Below, piece by piece: positions 36,784-45,660 of a stretch of 64,000 bases of DNA. This DNA comes from Pandoraea vervacti. Lineage in GTDB: Bacteria; Pseudomonadota; Gammaproteobacteria; Burkholderiales; Burkholderiaceae. Made by a program: the position numbers and the translations under genes. Each line of letters starts with the position of its first letter. Position 1 is the first letter of the stretch. The stretch lies in the NCBI RefSeq assembly GCF_000934605.2, contig NZ_CP010897.2, forward strand, positions 4,216,001 to 4,280,000, written 5' to 3'. The notes under the pieces are model-generated. The model did not search any database. It was not told where the DNA came from and saw nothing but the letters and a program-made list of their open reading frames with translations.

Positions 36784-38784
36784 GTGCTTACCTGGCCATC
36801 TTCACGCGACTGGATTTTCTCGATCAAGGCGTTCGTCGCCTCGATGCTCGCGCTCTACATTGCACTCGCGCTCGGTCTGCCGCGCCCTTACTGGGCGATG
36901 GCGACGGTCTACATCGTGTCGCATCCGCTCACCGGCGCCACACGCTCCAAGGCGCTGTATCGCGTGTTCGGCACGCTGCTGGGTGCGGCCGCGTCGATCG
37001 CGTTCGTCCCGGCGCTCGTCGACACGCCCGAATTGCTGATGGCCGCCGTCGGACTATGGACGGGTACGCTGCTCTACATCTCGTTGCTGCATCGTTCGCC
37101 GCGCAGCTACGTGTTCCTGCTCGCGTCATACACACTGCCGCTCATCGCCCTGCCCGCCGTGAATACGCCATCGGGCATTTTCGATATCGCCGTCGCGCGT
37201 GCCGAGGAGATCATTCTGGGCATCGTGTGTGCGAGCGTGGTCGGCGCCGTGGTTTTGCCGACCAGCGTCGCGAAGGTGCTGCACGACCGCTCGACCCGCT
37301 GGCTCACCGATGCCGCACGCTGGACCACCGACATGCTCTCCGCCGATCCGGAGGGCAAGGCCACGCGCCACATGAGCCGTCACCGTATGGCGGCGGACAT
37401 TCTGGCGCTCGACCAGTTGATCAGCCAGTTGTCTTATGACGCCGATACGTCCGAGCGCGTGCGCGACGCGCAGGAATTGCGCGGACGCATGACCATGATG
37501 ATGCCGGTGCTCTCCACCGTGGCGTCGCTCGTGCAGGCATTGCGTCGACATCCGCAAGGCGCCCCCGACGCGCTCGAAGCGAAGATGGCCGAGGTCGTGG
37601 CATGGCTGCGTCGCGGCGCGCCTTCGCCCGCCCCCGCCCATCTGCTCAAGCCGCCCCAGTCTGCCGGCGAAGCGTCGGACTGGTACGGTGCGCTGGTCGC
37701 CGCGACGGAAGACCGTTTGCGCTCGCTGGTGCAACTCTGGCAAGACTGCGCCTCGCTGCAACGCCGCTTCGGTCAGCCGGACGATGCGCCCGAATGGACA
37801 CCGGCGTTCCCCTATTGGGAGTTGGGCGGCGCGCGCCACTACGATCACGGCCTGTTGCTCTTCTCGACAGTCTCCGCCGCCTTGTGCACGTTTCTCATGG
37901 GCATGGCGTGGATCTACACGGGCTGGAACGATGGCGCCGCCGCCGTTTCGCTCGGCGCAGTGGCCTGCTGCTTCTTCGCCGCGATGGACGAACCGGCGCC
38001 ATTCATCCGCTCGTTTTTCTGGGCAACGGCCGTCTGTGTGGTGTTCGCCGCCGTGTACGTATTCTTCATTTTGACGAACGCCCACGATTTCGGTCTGCTC
38101 GTCGCGCTCTTTGCCGTGCCGTATCTGCTGCTGGGCACCTTCATACCGCAGCCGCGCTTCACCATGGTCGCCATGCTCGTCGCCGTGAACACCGCGAGCT
38201 TCGTCGGCATTCAGGGCGGGTACAGCGCCGACTTCCCGGCGTTCTTCAACAGTAATCTCGCGGGGCTCGCCGGCGTGTTGTTCGCGTTGGTGTGGACCTT
38301 GCAGACGCGTCCGTTCGGTACACGCGTCGCCATGCGTCGTCTGATCCATTCGAGCTGGCGCGATATCGCCAGGAACGCCGTGGGGCGCTGGGTGCGCGAG
38401 CACAACCGCCTGCGCGCGCGGTTGCTCGACCGACTCGGGCAACTGGTGCCGCGCCTGGCGGCGAGCGAGAGCGAAACGTCGAGCGACGGCTTCACCGAAG
38501 TCCGGGTCGAACTCTCGGCCCTGGCCTTGCAGCGCGAACTGCCCCATCTGAATCCAGCGCAGCGCAGTGCTGTCGAAGCCGCGCTCACCGACGTGGCGCG
38601 CTTCTATCAGGCGCGACTCGACCAACAGGCGAGCGCGCCGGACAGCCCGCTGCAAGACAAATTGCTGGGCGCCGTTCGTTCGTTGGTGGCGCATAGCGAT
38701 CAGGCCTCACGCAGTGCGCGGGCGTCGCTCATGGACATCCACGTCGCGCTGTTCCCCGTCACGACAACCGGGAGTGCCCAATGA
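36784..38784 (+). CDS. aaeB: FUSC-family aromatic acid exporter, AaeB type
   Basis: A 666-residue inner-membrane efflux protein. Two blocks of hydrophobic segments (about 10-165 and 355-500) flank a cytoplasmic region, and a soluble C-terminal tail follows, as in AaeB/FUSC proteins. In Escherichia coli AaeB with AaeA exports p-hydroxybenzoate. The start is GTG, 6 bp after the marR stop. The gene is followed by aaeX and aaeA with ATGA overlaps, the usual gene order. The symbol rests on family and context; the substrate is not shown by the sequence. Confidence 0.85.
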   Translation: MLTWPSSRDWIFSIKAFVASMLALYIALALGLPRPYWAMATVYIVSHPLTGATRSKALYRVFGTLLGAAASIAFVPALVDTPELLMAAVGLWTGTLLYISLLHRSPRSYVFLLASYTLPLIALPAVNTPSGIFDIAVARAEEIILGIVCASVVGAVVLPTSVAKVLHDRSTRWLTDAARWTTDMLSADPEGKATRHMSRHRMAADILALDQLISQLSYDADTSERVRDAQELRGRMTMMMPVLSTVASLVQALRRHPQGAPDALEAKMAEVVAWLRRGAPSPAPAHLLKPPQSAGEASDWYGALVAATEDRLRSLVQLWQDCASLQRRFGQPDDAPEWTPAFPYWELGGARHYDHGLLLFSTVSAALCTFLMGMAWIYTGWNDGAAAVSLGAVACCFFAAMDEPAPFIRSFFWATAVCVVFAAVYVFFILTNAHDFGLLVALFAVPYLLLGTFIPQPRFTMVAMLVAVNTASFVGIQGGYSADFPAFFNSNLAGLAGVLFALVWTLQTRPFGTRVAMRRLIHSSWRDIARNAVGRWVREHNRLRARLLDRLGQLVPRLAASESETSSDGFTEVRVELSALALQRELPHLNPAQRSAVEAALTDVARFYQARLDQQASAPDSPLQDKLLGAVRSLVAHSDQASRSARASLMDIHVALFPVTTTGSAQ

Positions 38785-38990
38785 GCGGCGAGATCGATAT
38801 CTATGGCGTATTCGTGCCGACGCTGCTGGCCCTGATGGTCGTGGCGTTCGTGCTGACCGGCGCATTGCGCTTCGTACTGGCGCGCCTGGGCTTCTACAGG
38901 CTCGTCTGGCACCGTTCGTTATTCAACCTTGCTGTGTACATCATCGCGCTGGGCGGCATCGTCGCCATCGCGCGCGCCTGCCAACCATGA
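38781..38990 (+). CDS. aaeX: DUF1656 small membrane protein, AaeX type
   Basis: A 69-residue protein with two membrane segments (PTLLALMVVAFVLTGALRFVL and LAVYIIALGGIVAIA) and the family start SGEIDIYGVFVP. It overlaps aaeB before it and aaeA after it (ATGA at both junctions). The function of AaeX is not known beyond its conserved place beside AaeAB. Confidence 0.88.
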   Translation: MSGEIDIYGVFVPTLLALMVVAFVLTGALRFVLARLGFYRLVWHRSLFNLAVYIIALGGIVAIARACQP

Positions 38991-39961
38991 AACTGAAACT
39001 TCGCTCTCTCGGTCCCGTCGTCCTGACGCTGGCCGTCTCCTGCGTTGCGATCTACGTGCTGCTGCATCTGTGGGACTACTACACCGTGGCCCCCTGGACG
39101 CGCGACGGTCGCATTCGCGCCGACATCGTGCAGGTCGCGCCCGATGTCTCCGGGCTCATCACCGCTGTCGAGGTCAAGGACAACCAGCCGGTGCACCGGG
39201 GCGATCTGCTGTTCGTCATCGACCGCGACCGCTACACGCTCGCCTTGCAACAGGCGCAGGCCACGGCCGCCGCACAACGCGCCACGCTGGCGCAGGCGCG
39301 CCGCGAGAACGCGCGCAATCATCAATTGACGGAAGTCGTCGCCAAGGAAGTGGTCGAAGCCGGTCAGGCAAAGGTCGAATCCTCCGAGGCGGCCGTTGCG
39401 CAGGCAGACGCCGCCGTGCGTCTTGCCACACTCAACCTCGAACGCACGCGCGTACTCGCCCCCGCCGACGGGTATCTGAACGATCGTCTGCCGCGCGTGG
39501 GCGATTACGTGAGTACCGGCCGCCCCGTCCTGTCGATGGTCGACGCCAACTCGCTGCACGTCGAAGGGTATTTTGAAGAAACCAAGATGCGCGGCATCCA
39601 TATCGGCGACAAGGTCGAGATTCGCCTGATGGGCGAGCGTCACGTGCTGCACGGTCATGTGCAGAGCATCGTCGCGGGCATCGAAGACCGTGACCGCACC
39701 AGTGGCGCGTCGATGCTGCCGAACATCAACCCGACATTCAATTGGGTGCGGCTGGCCCAGCGCATTCCGGTGCGTATCGCGCTCGACGACGTCCCCAAAG
39801 ACATGCGCCTCGTCGCAGGCCGCACCGCAACGGTGACCGTGGTGGAAGACAAGGACGAGGGCCGTCAGCCTACGCATCCCACGCAGACCTCGCAGACCCC
39901 GCAATCGCAGCGCGCGAACACGACCTCGCTGGCCACCGCCACGGCAGGAGGCCGTCAGTGA
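38987..39961 (+). CDS. aaeA: HlyD-family periplasmic adaptor, AaeA type
   Basis: A 324-residue membrane-fusion protein. One N-terminal anchor (VVLTLAVSCVAIYVLLHLW), then the barrel/lipoyl halves (APDVSGLITAVEVKDNQPVHRGDLLFVIDRDRY ... RTRVLAPADGYLNDRLPRVGDYVSTG) around a coiled-coil hairpin (about 85-150). It bridges AaeB to an outer-membrane factor. ATG 38987 overlaps the aaeX stop and begins the anchor; the frame is open far upstream only because of overlap with aaeB. The C-terminal 20 residues are low-complexity Thr/Gln. Confidence 0.9.
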   Translation: MKLKLRSLGPVVLTLAVSCVAIYVLLHLWDYYTVAPWTRDGRIRADIVQVAPDVSGLITAVEVKDNQPVHRGDLLFVIDRDRYTLALQQAQATAAAQRATLAQARRENARNHQLTEVVAKEVVEAGQAKVESSEAAVAQADAAVRLATLNLERTRVLAPADGYLNDRLPRVGDYVSTGRPVLSMVDANSLHVEGYFEETKMRGIHIGDKVEIRLMGERHVLHGHVQSIVAGIEDRDRTSGASMLPNINPTFNWVRLAQRIPVRIALDDVPKDMRLVAGRTATVTVVEDKDEGRQPTHPTQTSQTPQSQRANTTSLATATAGGRQ

Positions 39962-41499
39962 AGCCGCCACGCAAGCCATTGATGAAGCTGTCAATGAAGT
40001 CGTCAATGAAGTCGTCAATGAAGCCCCCAATGAAGTCAGGCTTGCGTGTGCTGAGCACCGTGGCCGCGACGGCCGCGCTCATGGTCGGCTGCACGACCGT
40101 TGGCCCCGACTACCGTCTGCCGGATAACGCGGCGATGCGCTCGCCGCATGCCAACGGCGCGCTTGCCGATGGCTCGCACCGCGCGGTAGCCATCGACGCG
40201 GTGCCCGAGGACTGGTGGCAGCTCTATGACGATCCCAAGCTCGACGCGCTCGTGAAGGAGGCGCTCGCGGCGAACACGAATGTGCGCGTCGCGCTGGCCA
40301 ACGTGCAGCGCGCCATCGCGATGTACCACGAGGTGGAGTCGGAAAACCTGCCCCAGGGCGGCGTGCAGGCTGAAGCGCTGCGCGCGCAGATTTCAGGCGA
40401 GAGTTTCCTCAAGGAAGAAAAGCTGCCGGTGGCAAACCTCGCGGTCGCCACACTGGGCATCTCGTATCAGATCGACTTCTTCGGCAAGCTCGCCCGTGCG
40501 GACGAAGCCGCGCTCGCGGCTGCCGAAGCCAGTCAGGCCGCGCTCGACGTGGCCCGCGTGAGCGTGGCTGCCGAGACCGTGCGCGCCTACGTGCAGGGCT
40601 GCGCCGCCAATCACGAATACGACATTGCCAACGACCAGTTGAAGTTGCAGGAACGCAGCGTCGCCATTACCCGCAAGCTCGTGGACGCGGGACGCGATCA
40701 GCCCACCGATCTGCTACGTGCACAGGCTCAGGCGGACACGTTGCGCGCCGCGCTGCCTCGTTTCCAGGCGCAAAGCGAAGCCGCCAACTATCGGCTCGCG
40801 CTGATGCTTGGGAAAGTGCCGGGTACGCTCGACGCGAGCGTGGCGCAGTGTCGGCGTATTCCGCAACTCACCCAAGCCCTGCCGGTCGGCGATGGCGCCG
40901 CGCTGCTCAAGCGCCGCCCCGACGTACGCCAGGCTGAGCGTGAACTGGCGTCTGCCACGGCGAAAATCGGCGTGGCGACAGCGGACCTCTACCCGTCGAT
41001 TCGCATTGGCGCGTCCATCGGGGCAAACGGCCTGCTCGAACACTTCGGACAGGGGCGCACCGAACAATGGACGCTTGGGCCGATGGTCTCGTGGTCGCTG
41101 CCGACGAACGGCGTACGCGCGCACATCAAAGGGATGGAAGCCGGCGCCGACGCCGCGCTCGCGCATTTCGACGGCGTCGTGCTCAAGGCAGTGCAGGAGA
41201 CCAGAACGTCGCTCTCCGCTTACACCCGCGAACTGCAACGCGACGACGCGTTGCGCGCCGCGCGCGACAAATCGCGTGCGGCGGCCCAACAGAATCACAA
41301 GCTCTACCAGGCGGGCCGCGCCCCGTACCTGACGAGTCTCGACGCCGAACGCACGCACGCCAACGCGGAAGCGGCGCTGGCGGCATCCGAGACACAGGTG
41401 GCGATGGATCAGATCAACCTGTTCCTGGCATTGGGCGGCGGGTGGCAATCGAGCCACTCGGGTACCGCGCACGGCGACACCGCCACCAAGACACATTGA
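39958..41499 (+). CDS. outer-membrane factor lipoprotein (NodT family) of the aae operon
   Basis: A 513-residue TolC-like channel. The lipobox LMVGC places the lipidated Cys at 45, later than usual, because the first 24 residues are encoded by a 12-bp repeat (MKLSMKSSMKSSMKPPMKSG). The two OEP repeats are marked by LDALVKEALAANTNVRVALANVQRA near 95 and RRPDVRQAERELASATAKIGVATADLYPSI near 320. GTG 39958 is preceded by AGGAGG 7 bases upstream and overlaps the aaeA stop, so it is the likely start. Internal ATGs up to residue 25 would also keep the signal peptide. Confidence 0.9.
   Translation: MKPPRKPLMKLSMKSSMKSSMKPPMKSGLRVLSTVAATAALMVGCTTVGPDYRLPDNAAMRSPHANGALADGSHRAVAIDAVPEDWWQLYDDPKLDALVKEALAANTNVRVALANVQRAIAMYHEVESENLPQGGVQAEALRAQISGESFLKEEKLPVANLAVATLGISYQIDFFGKLARADEAALAAAEASQAALDVARVSVAAETVRAYVQGCAANHEYDIANDQLKLQERSVAITRKLVDAGRDQPTDLLRAQAQADTLRAALPRFQAQSEAANYRLALMLGKVPGTLDASVAQCRRIPQLTQALPVGDGAALLKRRPDVRQAERELASATAKIGVATADLYPSIRIGASIGANGLLEHFGQGRTEQWTLGPMVSWSLPTNGVRAHIKGMEAGADAALAHFDGVVLKAVQETRTSLSAYTRELQRDDALRAARDKSRAAAQQNHKLYQAGRAPYLTSLDAERTHANAEAALAASETQVAMDQINLFLALGGGWQSSHSGTAHGDTATKTH
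39982..40038 (+). repeat. in-frame 12-bp repeat in the outer-membrane factor gene
   Basis: Four full units of ATGAAGTCGTCA (with variants ATGAAGCTGTCA and ATGAAGCCCCCA) and a partial fifth, each beginning with an in-frame ATG. It lengthens the N-region before the signal peptide and supplies five possible start codons. Confidence 0.9.
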
Positions 41500-41814
41500 A
41501 TCGAGACGGACGGCGCACCGACCGGGGATGCACCGACCGGGGATGCGACGACCGGGGACGCACCACGGGCCGCGTCCTCGTGACGCCGTGCTCCAGAAAC
41601 ACACAAGCCCCGTCGGGAGGGGATCCTCGGGCGGGGCTGTGGTAAATGACGCGCAAGGCGTCGTTGGAACGATTCGCGCGGCGCGGGCGAGACTCGCTAA
41701 TGAATCTGGCGGGCGTCAGGCGGGCCGTCGGCGAATCGCGGTACTGCTTCGGTACAACACTTCAGAGACTGCATCGACAACCGGATCGGTTGCCCGATGT
41801 CACACGCCACGACA
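41500..41814. other. intergenic region between the efflux operon and DUF4148 gene
   Basis: 315 bp without a supported gene. It holds the 15-bp repeat and a hairpin AGCCCCG/CGGGGCT (about 41604-41637) that may end the operon, though it has no T-run. Confidence 0.5.
41515..41559. repeat. 15-bp direct repeat, three copies
   Basis: Units GCACCGACCGGGGAT, GCACCGACCGGGGAT and GCGACGACCGGGGAC lie 16 bp after the outer-membrane factor stop. Confidence 0.85.
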
Positions 41815-42078
41815 TCAGTTTGCCGTCGGGGCCTGCGGGACTGCGGCATGCTGTGCGGCTTCGATTTCGGCCGTGCGCTTTTGCAGTTGTACCGACTGCT
41901 CGTAGGTGTACGGGAAGTTGAATTCCGTCACCGGCGAGAGACCAAGCTCACGTGCGGCTTGCAGTTCTGCACGGACATGCTCACGGGTTGCACCGCTCGA
42001 CTGATCGGCGGCAAATGCAGCGCCGGCGGCAACACTAAGACCGACCAGTGCGATGGCGGCCAACAGGTTCTTTTTCAT
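41815..42078 (-). CDS. DUF4148 domain-containing exported protein
   Basis: An 87-residue protein of a family common in Burkholderiales. A Sec signal peptide (MKKNLLAAIALVGLSVAAGAAFA) is followed by the DUF4148 pattern TREHVRAELQAARELGLSP and a tyrosine-containing tail (FNFPYTYEQSVQLQ). It is periplasmic and of unknown function. AAAAGGAGTTTTCC precedes the ATG. A -10 TATAAT and a long 5' hairpin lie upstream. Confidence 0.9.
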   Translation of the reverse strand: MKKNLLAAIALVGLSVAAGAAFAADQSSGATREHVRAELQAARELGLSPVTEFNFPYTYEQSVQLQKRTAEIEAAQHAAVPQAPTAN

Positions 42079-42107
42079 GGAAAACTCCTTTTATCGTTCG
42101 TATCTCG

Positions 42108-42160
42108 CTCAGGGGAGCGAAAACCGCTAATCAATCAGTTTTCGCCCTGAGTAAATTATA
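42108..42160 (-). promoter_or_regulatory. DUF4148 promoter and 5' leader hairpin
   Basis: Minus-strand -10 TATAAT (42160-42155), start near 42148. The leader then begins with a long inverted repeat, CTCAGGG ... CGAAAAC pairing with GTTTTCG ... CCCTGAG (42108-42151), at its 5' end. Such a 5' stem usually protects an mRNA from decay; a temperature- or ligand-sensing role is possible but not shown. Confidence 0.55.
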
Positions 42161-42296
42161 GTTTTCCCCTAGAAATGAACCAGCCACAAACCGACAACAC
42201 ACTGTTTCGGAAATGGTGTGAAATCGGCTGAATCCAACGCCGAAACGTCTCGAAAAAGACGGAAAACGGTCGTTAATCCCATGCCGCGATAAATGT

Positions 42297-42332
42297 GAAA
42301 TAGCGCAGATCTCTCGAAGACTGCGCTATTTC
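42297..42332 (-). terminator. hairpin downstream of luxR, terminator-like
   Basis: Perfect 12-bp stem with a 12-base loop. On the minus strand it ends in TATTTCACATTTATC, T-rich but without a pure T-run. Confidence 0.5.
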
Positions 42333-42458
42333 ATTAGACGAAAAACGATGCGCGCCCCGGGAGAATTCCTGAATGTGGCAATTGCAGCCGGAAGGAAAAG
42401 ACCAGACGCGTGAGCGCTGGGAAAAAGCGCTCACGGCGAAGATATGAACAACAGCGAT

Positions 42459-43226
42459 TCAGGGAGAAATCAAACCGGTACTGATTGCGGCAGCGATTGC
42501 CTGATGCCGGTTCACGGCGCCGAGCTTGCGCTTTGCATTGTTGATATGAAACGTCACGGTGTGTTCCGAGATTTTCAAGATTAACCCGATCTCCCACGCC
42601 GTCTTGCCGCGCGCTGCCCAAAGCAGGCTCTCGATTTCGCGCGGGCTGAGCTTGCCGGTGCTTCGACTCGCCACCCATTGCATGTCGAGTTGTTGAATCG
42701 CCTGATGGAAATACAACGCGCTCAGGTAGATTTCACCGATCATGCGCGCTTCGAGTTCGGCCGAGTCCTCGGGCGATTTCGCCGTGGCGGCACTGAAGAT
42801 CGCGCGTTCGCCGGCCGCCCCGTAAATCGGGATCGAAACGCCGCAACCGAGCCCATGCGCGCGCGCGTCCGCGAAGATCGGATGCGGTCGCTTTTGCGTC
42901 AGGAACGTACGCCAGAGGATCGGCAACGGCGATAGATTCGCAGCCACGAGCACCGGATCCACTTCCGCGTATCCCGCACTCTGATAGCGCTCGATCCAGG
43001 CGGGCGGAAAAGTCGTGAAGATATGGCGGCTGGGCATTCCCTGCGCAGAAATGAACTGATCGTCCATCTGAAACGCAGCAGCCTCGCGTTCACGACGTGG
43101 CAATAGCGGGGCATAGAACAACGCATCGTATTCCAGCGTTTGCGTCAGTTTCTGAAACTCGGCGTCCAGCGCCTCGACCGAGCGGGCACCAAGCAGCCCC
43201 TCATATCGATAAAGATTGTGATGCAT
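42459..43226 (-). CDS. LuxR-family regulator with autoinducer-binding domain (no adjacent synthase)
   Basis: A 255-residue regulator. The N-terminal autoinducer-binding domain keeps the hallmark residues in order: W and Y in WIERYQSAGY, DP in AEVDPVL, W in PILWRTF and G in GLGCGVSIPIYG. The C-terminal helix-turn-helix reads LSPREIESLLWAARGKTAWEIGLILKISEHTVTFHINNAKRKLGA. It probably senses an acyl-homoserine lactone. No luxI gene is in the window, so here it looks like a solo receptor. The start is uncertain: ATG 43226 fits the family length, but a GTG four codons earlier and an ATG at 43367 are also in frame. Confidence 0.85.
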   Translation of the reverse strand: MHHNLYRYEGLLGARSVEALDAEFQKLTQTLEYDALFYAPLLPRREREAAAFQMDDQFISAQGMPSRHIFTTFPPAWIERYQSAGYAEVDPVLVAANLSPLPILWRTFLTQKRPHPIFADARAHGLGCGVSIPIYGAAGERAIFSAATAKSPEDSAELEARMIGEIYLSALYFHQAIQQLDMQWVASRSTGKLSPREIESLLWAARGKTAWEIGLILKISEHTVTFHINNAKRKLGAVNRHQAIAAAISTGLISP

Positions 43227-43373
43227 TGCGAGTTGCACGTTCTCAATAATTGCCGGTGGAATGCCGATATTCGCGCATTGTAGTCTGAGCTTTGCATTTT
43301 GCGGGGAGTAATTTTGCCCAATAAAACAACAATGACATTTCACATGGAGTGCGAAAGATTTCCACACCGAATT

Positions 43374-44267
43374 TCAGACCTCGCAGCCCAGCGCCTCCAA
43401 CGCCGACAAGACTTTTCGCAATCCCGGCGTAAGCGGTTTATCTTGCCGAATGACAATCGCAAGCGTTCTGGACAACGCCGGTGTCAGGGTGGCCATACGC
43501 AATCCGCGGCGGTGATGGACGGCATTGACCGACATGCGCGGCACGATGCCGTACCCCAGGCCGGCAGCGACCATTTCCTTGATGGCTTCGATGCTGCCCA
43601 GCGCCATGACCGGGCGTACACGAAGTCCAGCCTGCAAGAACCATTCGTCGATCAGCATCCGCGTACTGCTGCCCGATTCGAACGCAACCATCGGTGAGGT
43701 GGCGAGTGTGTGCGGCGTGACGTCCTGCGCCCATTCACGGTCCCCGGTCGGTGCGATGGCCACGAATTCGTCCCGCAATACCGGAGTGATATGCAGGCTG
43801 CGCCCGGCAGCCGGTAGCGTAACCAGCCCGATGTCGAGCCGGTTCTCCGTGACGGCAGCCACAATGTCGTCGGTATTGCCGGTGCTCACGCGGATATCGA
43901 GCAACGGATGGCGCTTGCGCATGGCACGCAGCATCGGGGGCAGCAAGTGAATGCACGCCGTCGCGCCCGTGCCGATCGCCACTTCGCCCACAACACCCCG
44001 TGCGTGGCTCGTCAGCGCCTGCATGGCGTCTTCCACGGCCGCCTCGATGCGGCGCGCATGTTCGAGCAGCGTGAGACCGGCCGAAGTCGGTTTGAGCCGC
44101 TTGCCGACACGCTCGATCAATCTGACGTTCAGCCGCTGCTCCAACTGGCGAACCTGAAGGCTGACTGCCGGTTGCGACAGATCGAGGCGAGCGGCGGCCG
44201 CAGAAAAACTGCCGGCGTCGATCACCTCGGAGAAGGTGTGCAGTTGATCCAGATTCAGGCGGCGCAT
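43374..44267 (-). CDS. LysR family transcriptional regulator
   Basis: A 297-residue regulator. The N-terminal HTH (NLDQLHTFSEVIDAGSFSAAAARLDLSQPAVSLQVRQLEQRL) is followed by an effector-binding domain (GEVAIGTGATACIHLLPPMLRAMRKRHPLLDIRV). ATG 44267 starts MRRLNLDQL, the usual LysR N-terminus; upstream in-frame codons run into the nonamer repeat. It is divergent from the MFS gene at 44485, which makes that gene its likely target, by analogy with other LysR pairs. Confidence 0.92.
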   Translation of the reverse strand: MRRLNLDQLHTFSEVIDAGSFSAAAARLDLSQPAVSLQVRQLEQRLNVRLIERVGKRLKPTSAGLTLLEHARRIEAAVEDAMQALTSHARGVVGEVAIGTGATACIHLLPPMLRAMRKRHPLLDIRVSTGNTDDIVAAVTENRLDIGLVTLPAAGRSLHITPVLRDEFVAIAPTGDREWAQDVTPHTLATSPMVAFESGSSTRMLIDEWFLQAGLRVRPVMALGSIEAIKEMVAAGLGYGIVPRMSVNAVHHRRGLRMATLTPALSRTLAIVIRQDKPLTPGLRKVLSALEALGCEV

Positions 44268-44417
44268 CTCAAAGTTTTCCTTATGAACCGGATAAGATGC
44301 CAAGACTTTACCAAGAGATGCCGTCGGCGCACCATGCTGTGAGTGACCGGACGTCCCGCTCGCCCGCCTGTGCGCCGACATCGTCCACGCCTGCATGGTG
44401 CCTGCGAGATGTGTGTT

Positions 44418-44453
44418 CGATGCATTCGATGCATTCGATGCATTCGATGCATT
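44418..44453. repeat. nonamer repeat, four copies of TTCGATGCA
   Basis: Four perfect units between the divergent LysR and MFS genes. They would change the spacing between the two promoters if the copy number varies. Confidence 0.9.
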
Positions 44454-44484
44454 CGGTATTGGCCAACTTCCCCCGCGTGTCTTC

Positions 44485-45660
44485 ATGCCCATCGTCATCC
44501 GCCTCGGCCTCGCGCAACTCATTACCTGGGGAGCGAACTTCTATCTGCCCGGCGCCTTCGCATGGCGAATCGCGCGCGATACAGGATGGGCGCAGACGTG
44601 GGTGTTTGCCGGGCCGTCACTCGCCATGCTGGTGATGGCAGTCGTCTCCCCGATGTCCGGCCGTTGGCTCGACCGCATGGGCGGACGCCGGGTCATGTGT
44701 CTCGGCACGCTGATCTGCACTGTCGGCTGCGTCATGATGGCCGCAAGCACCACATTGGTGCAGTACTACACGGCATGGTGTCAGTTGGGCGTCGGCATGC
44801 GGCTCTCTCTCTACGACGCCGCGTTCGCCACCCTTGCCGCGCTATACGGCGCCGCTGCGCGCCGCCCCATGACACAGATCACGCTCATCGGCGGGTTGGC
44901 GACGACCGTCTTCTGGCCGCTGGGCAACTGGCTGGGCGAGCGATGGGGATGGCGCACCGGCGTCTTTGTCTTTGGGGCGATCGGCCTGCTGGCCTGGGCA
45001 TTGCTGCGCAGCCTGCCGCCCACGCCGCCTCGGGTGACGACGCGCGGCGAGGCGCGCCGCTCGCGCGCCCCGCTGCCCGTGGCGCCCGCCCTGCTCTATG
45101 GCGCCGTCATGGCGCTGGTCTCGATACTGTCGTCGGGGCTGGCCGCGCACCTGCCGTCGCTGCTCGGCATGCGCGGATTGCCGGTGGGGCTCGCGGCCCT
45201 GTGGGGCCTCGGGCAAGTGTGCGCCCGAGGGCTGGAATGGCTGCAACCGCGCCAGGCCAGTGCGCTCAGGCTCAATGTCGTGGTCGGTTGCGGTCTGCCG
45301 GTGTGCTTTGTACTGGGTCTGGCCGGTATGTCTTATGCGCTGAGCGCCGGCGTCTTCATCTTTTGCTACGGCGCCCTGAATGGGCTGGCAACGCTGTTAC
45401 GGGCCAGCCTGCCGCTGGAGCTCTTCGCGCACGACGCTTACGCCCGCGCGCTGGGCACGTTGCTGAGTCCGGCGTTCGCGCTCTCGGCCGTCTCGCCGTG
45501 GGGTTACGCGCTCGCGCGCGAACATTGGGGTGAGACGGCAATTCTATGGGTGTCGCTGGTCATCGGTCTGCTGATCGCGGCAGCCGCGCTATCGCTTCAC
45601 CGTCTGACGCCGCCAGCACTCGCTCCACAAACGCCCGAAGGAATTCGATCCACGTCTTGA
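44485..45660 (+). CDS. MFS transporter
   Basis: A 391-residue inner-membrane transporter with about 12 hydrophobic segments and the loop 2-3 motif SGRWLDRMGGRRVM (motif A, GxxxDRxGRR). It begins PIVIRLGLAQLITWGANFYLPGAFAWRIA, typical of a small MFS group with unknown substrates. ATG 44485 is chosen because the first membrane segment starts right after it; in-frame upstream sequence encodes only the nonamer repeat (FDAFDAFDA). The last 101 bp overlap the 3' end of the next, opposite LysR gene. Confidence 0.88.
   Translation: MPIVIRLGLAQLITWGANFYLPGAFAWRIARDTGWAQTWVFAGPSLAMLVMAVVSPMSGRWLDRMGGRRVMCLGTLICTVGCVMMAASTTLVQYYTAWCQLGVGMRLSLYDAAFATLAALYGAAARRPMTQITLIGGLATTVFWPLGNWLGERWGWRTGVFVFGAIGLLAWALLRSLPPTPPRVTTRGEARRSRAPLPVAPALLYGAVMALVSILSSGLAAHLPSLLGMRGLPVGLAALWGLGQVCARGLEWLQPRQASALRLNVVVGCGLPVCFVLGLAGMSYALSAGVFIFCYGALNGLATLLRASLPLELFAHDAYARALGTLLSPAFALSAVSPWGYALAREHWGETAILWVSLVIGLLIAAAALSLHRLTPPALAPQTPEGIRSTS

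Larger units (their letters stand above)
42079..42458. other. intergenic region between DUF4148 and luxR genes
   Basis: 380 bp. The left third holds the DUF4148 promoter and leader. The hairpin GAAATAGCGCAG/CTGCGCTATTTC (42297-42332) lies about 130 bp after the luxR stop. The rest shows nothing. Confidence 0.5.
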
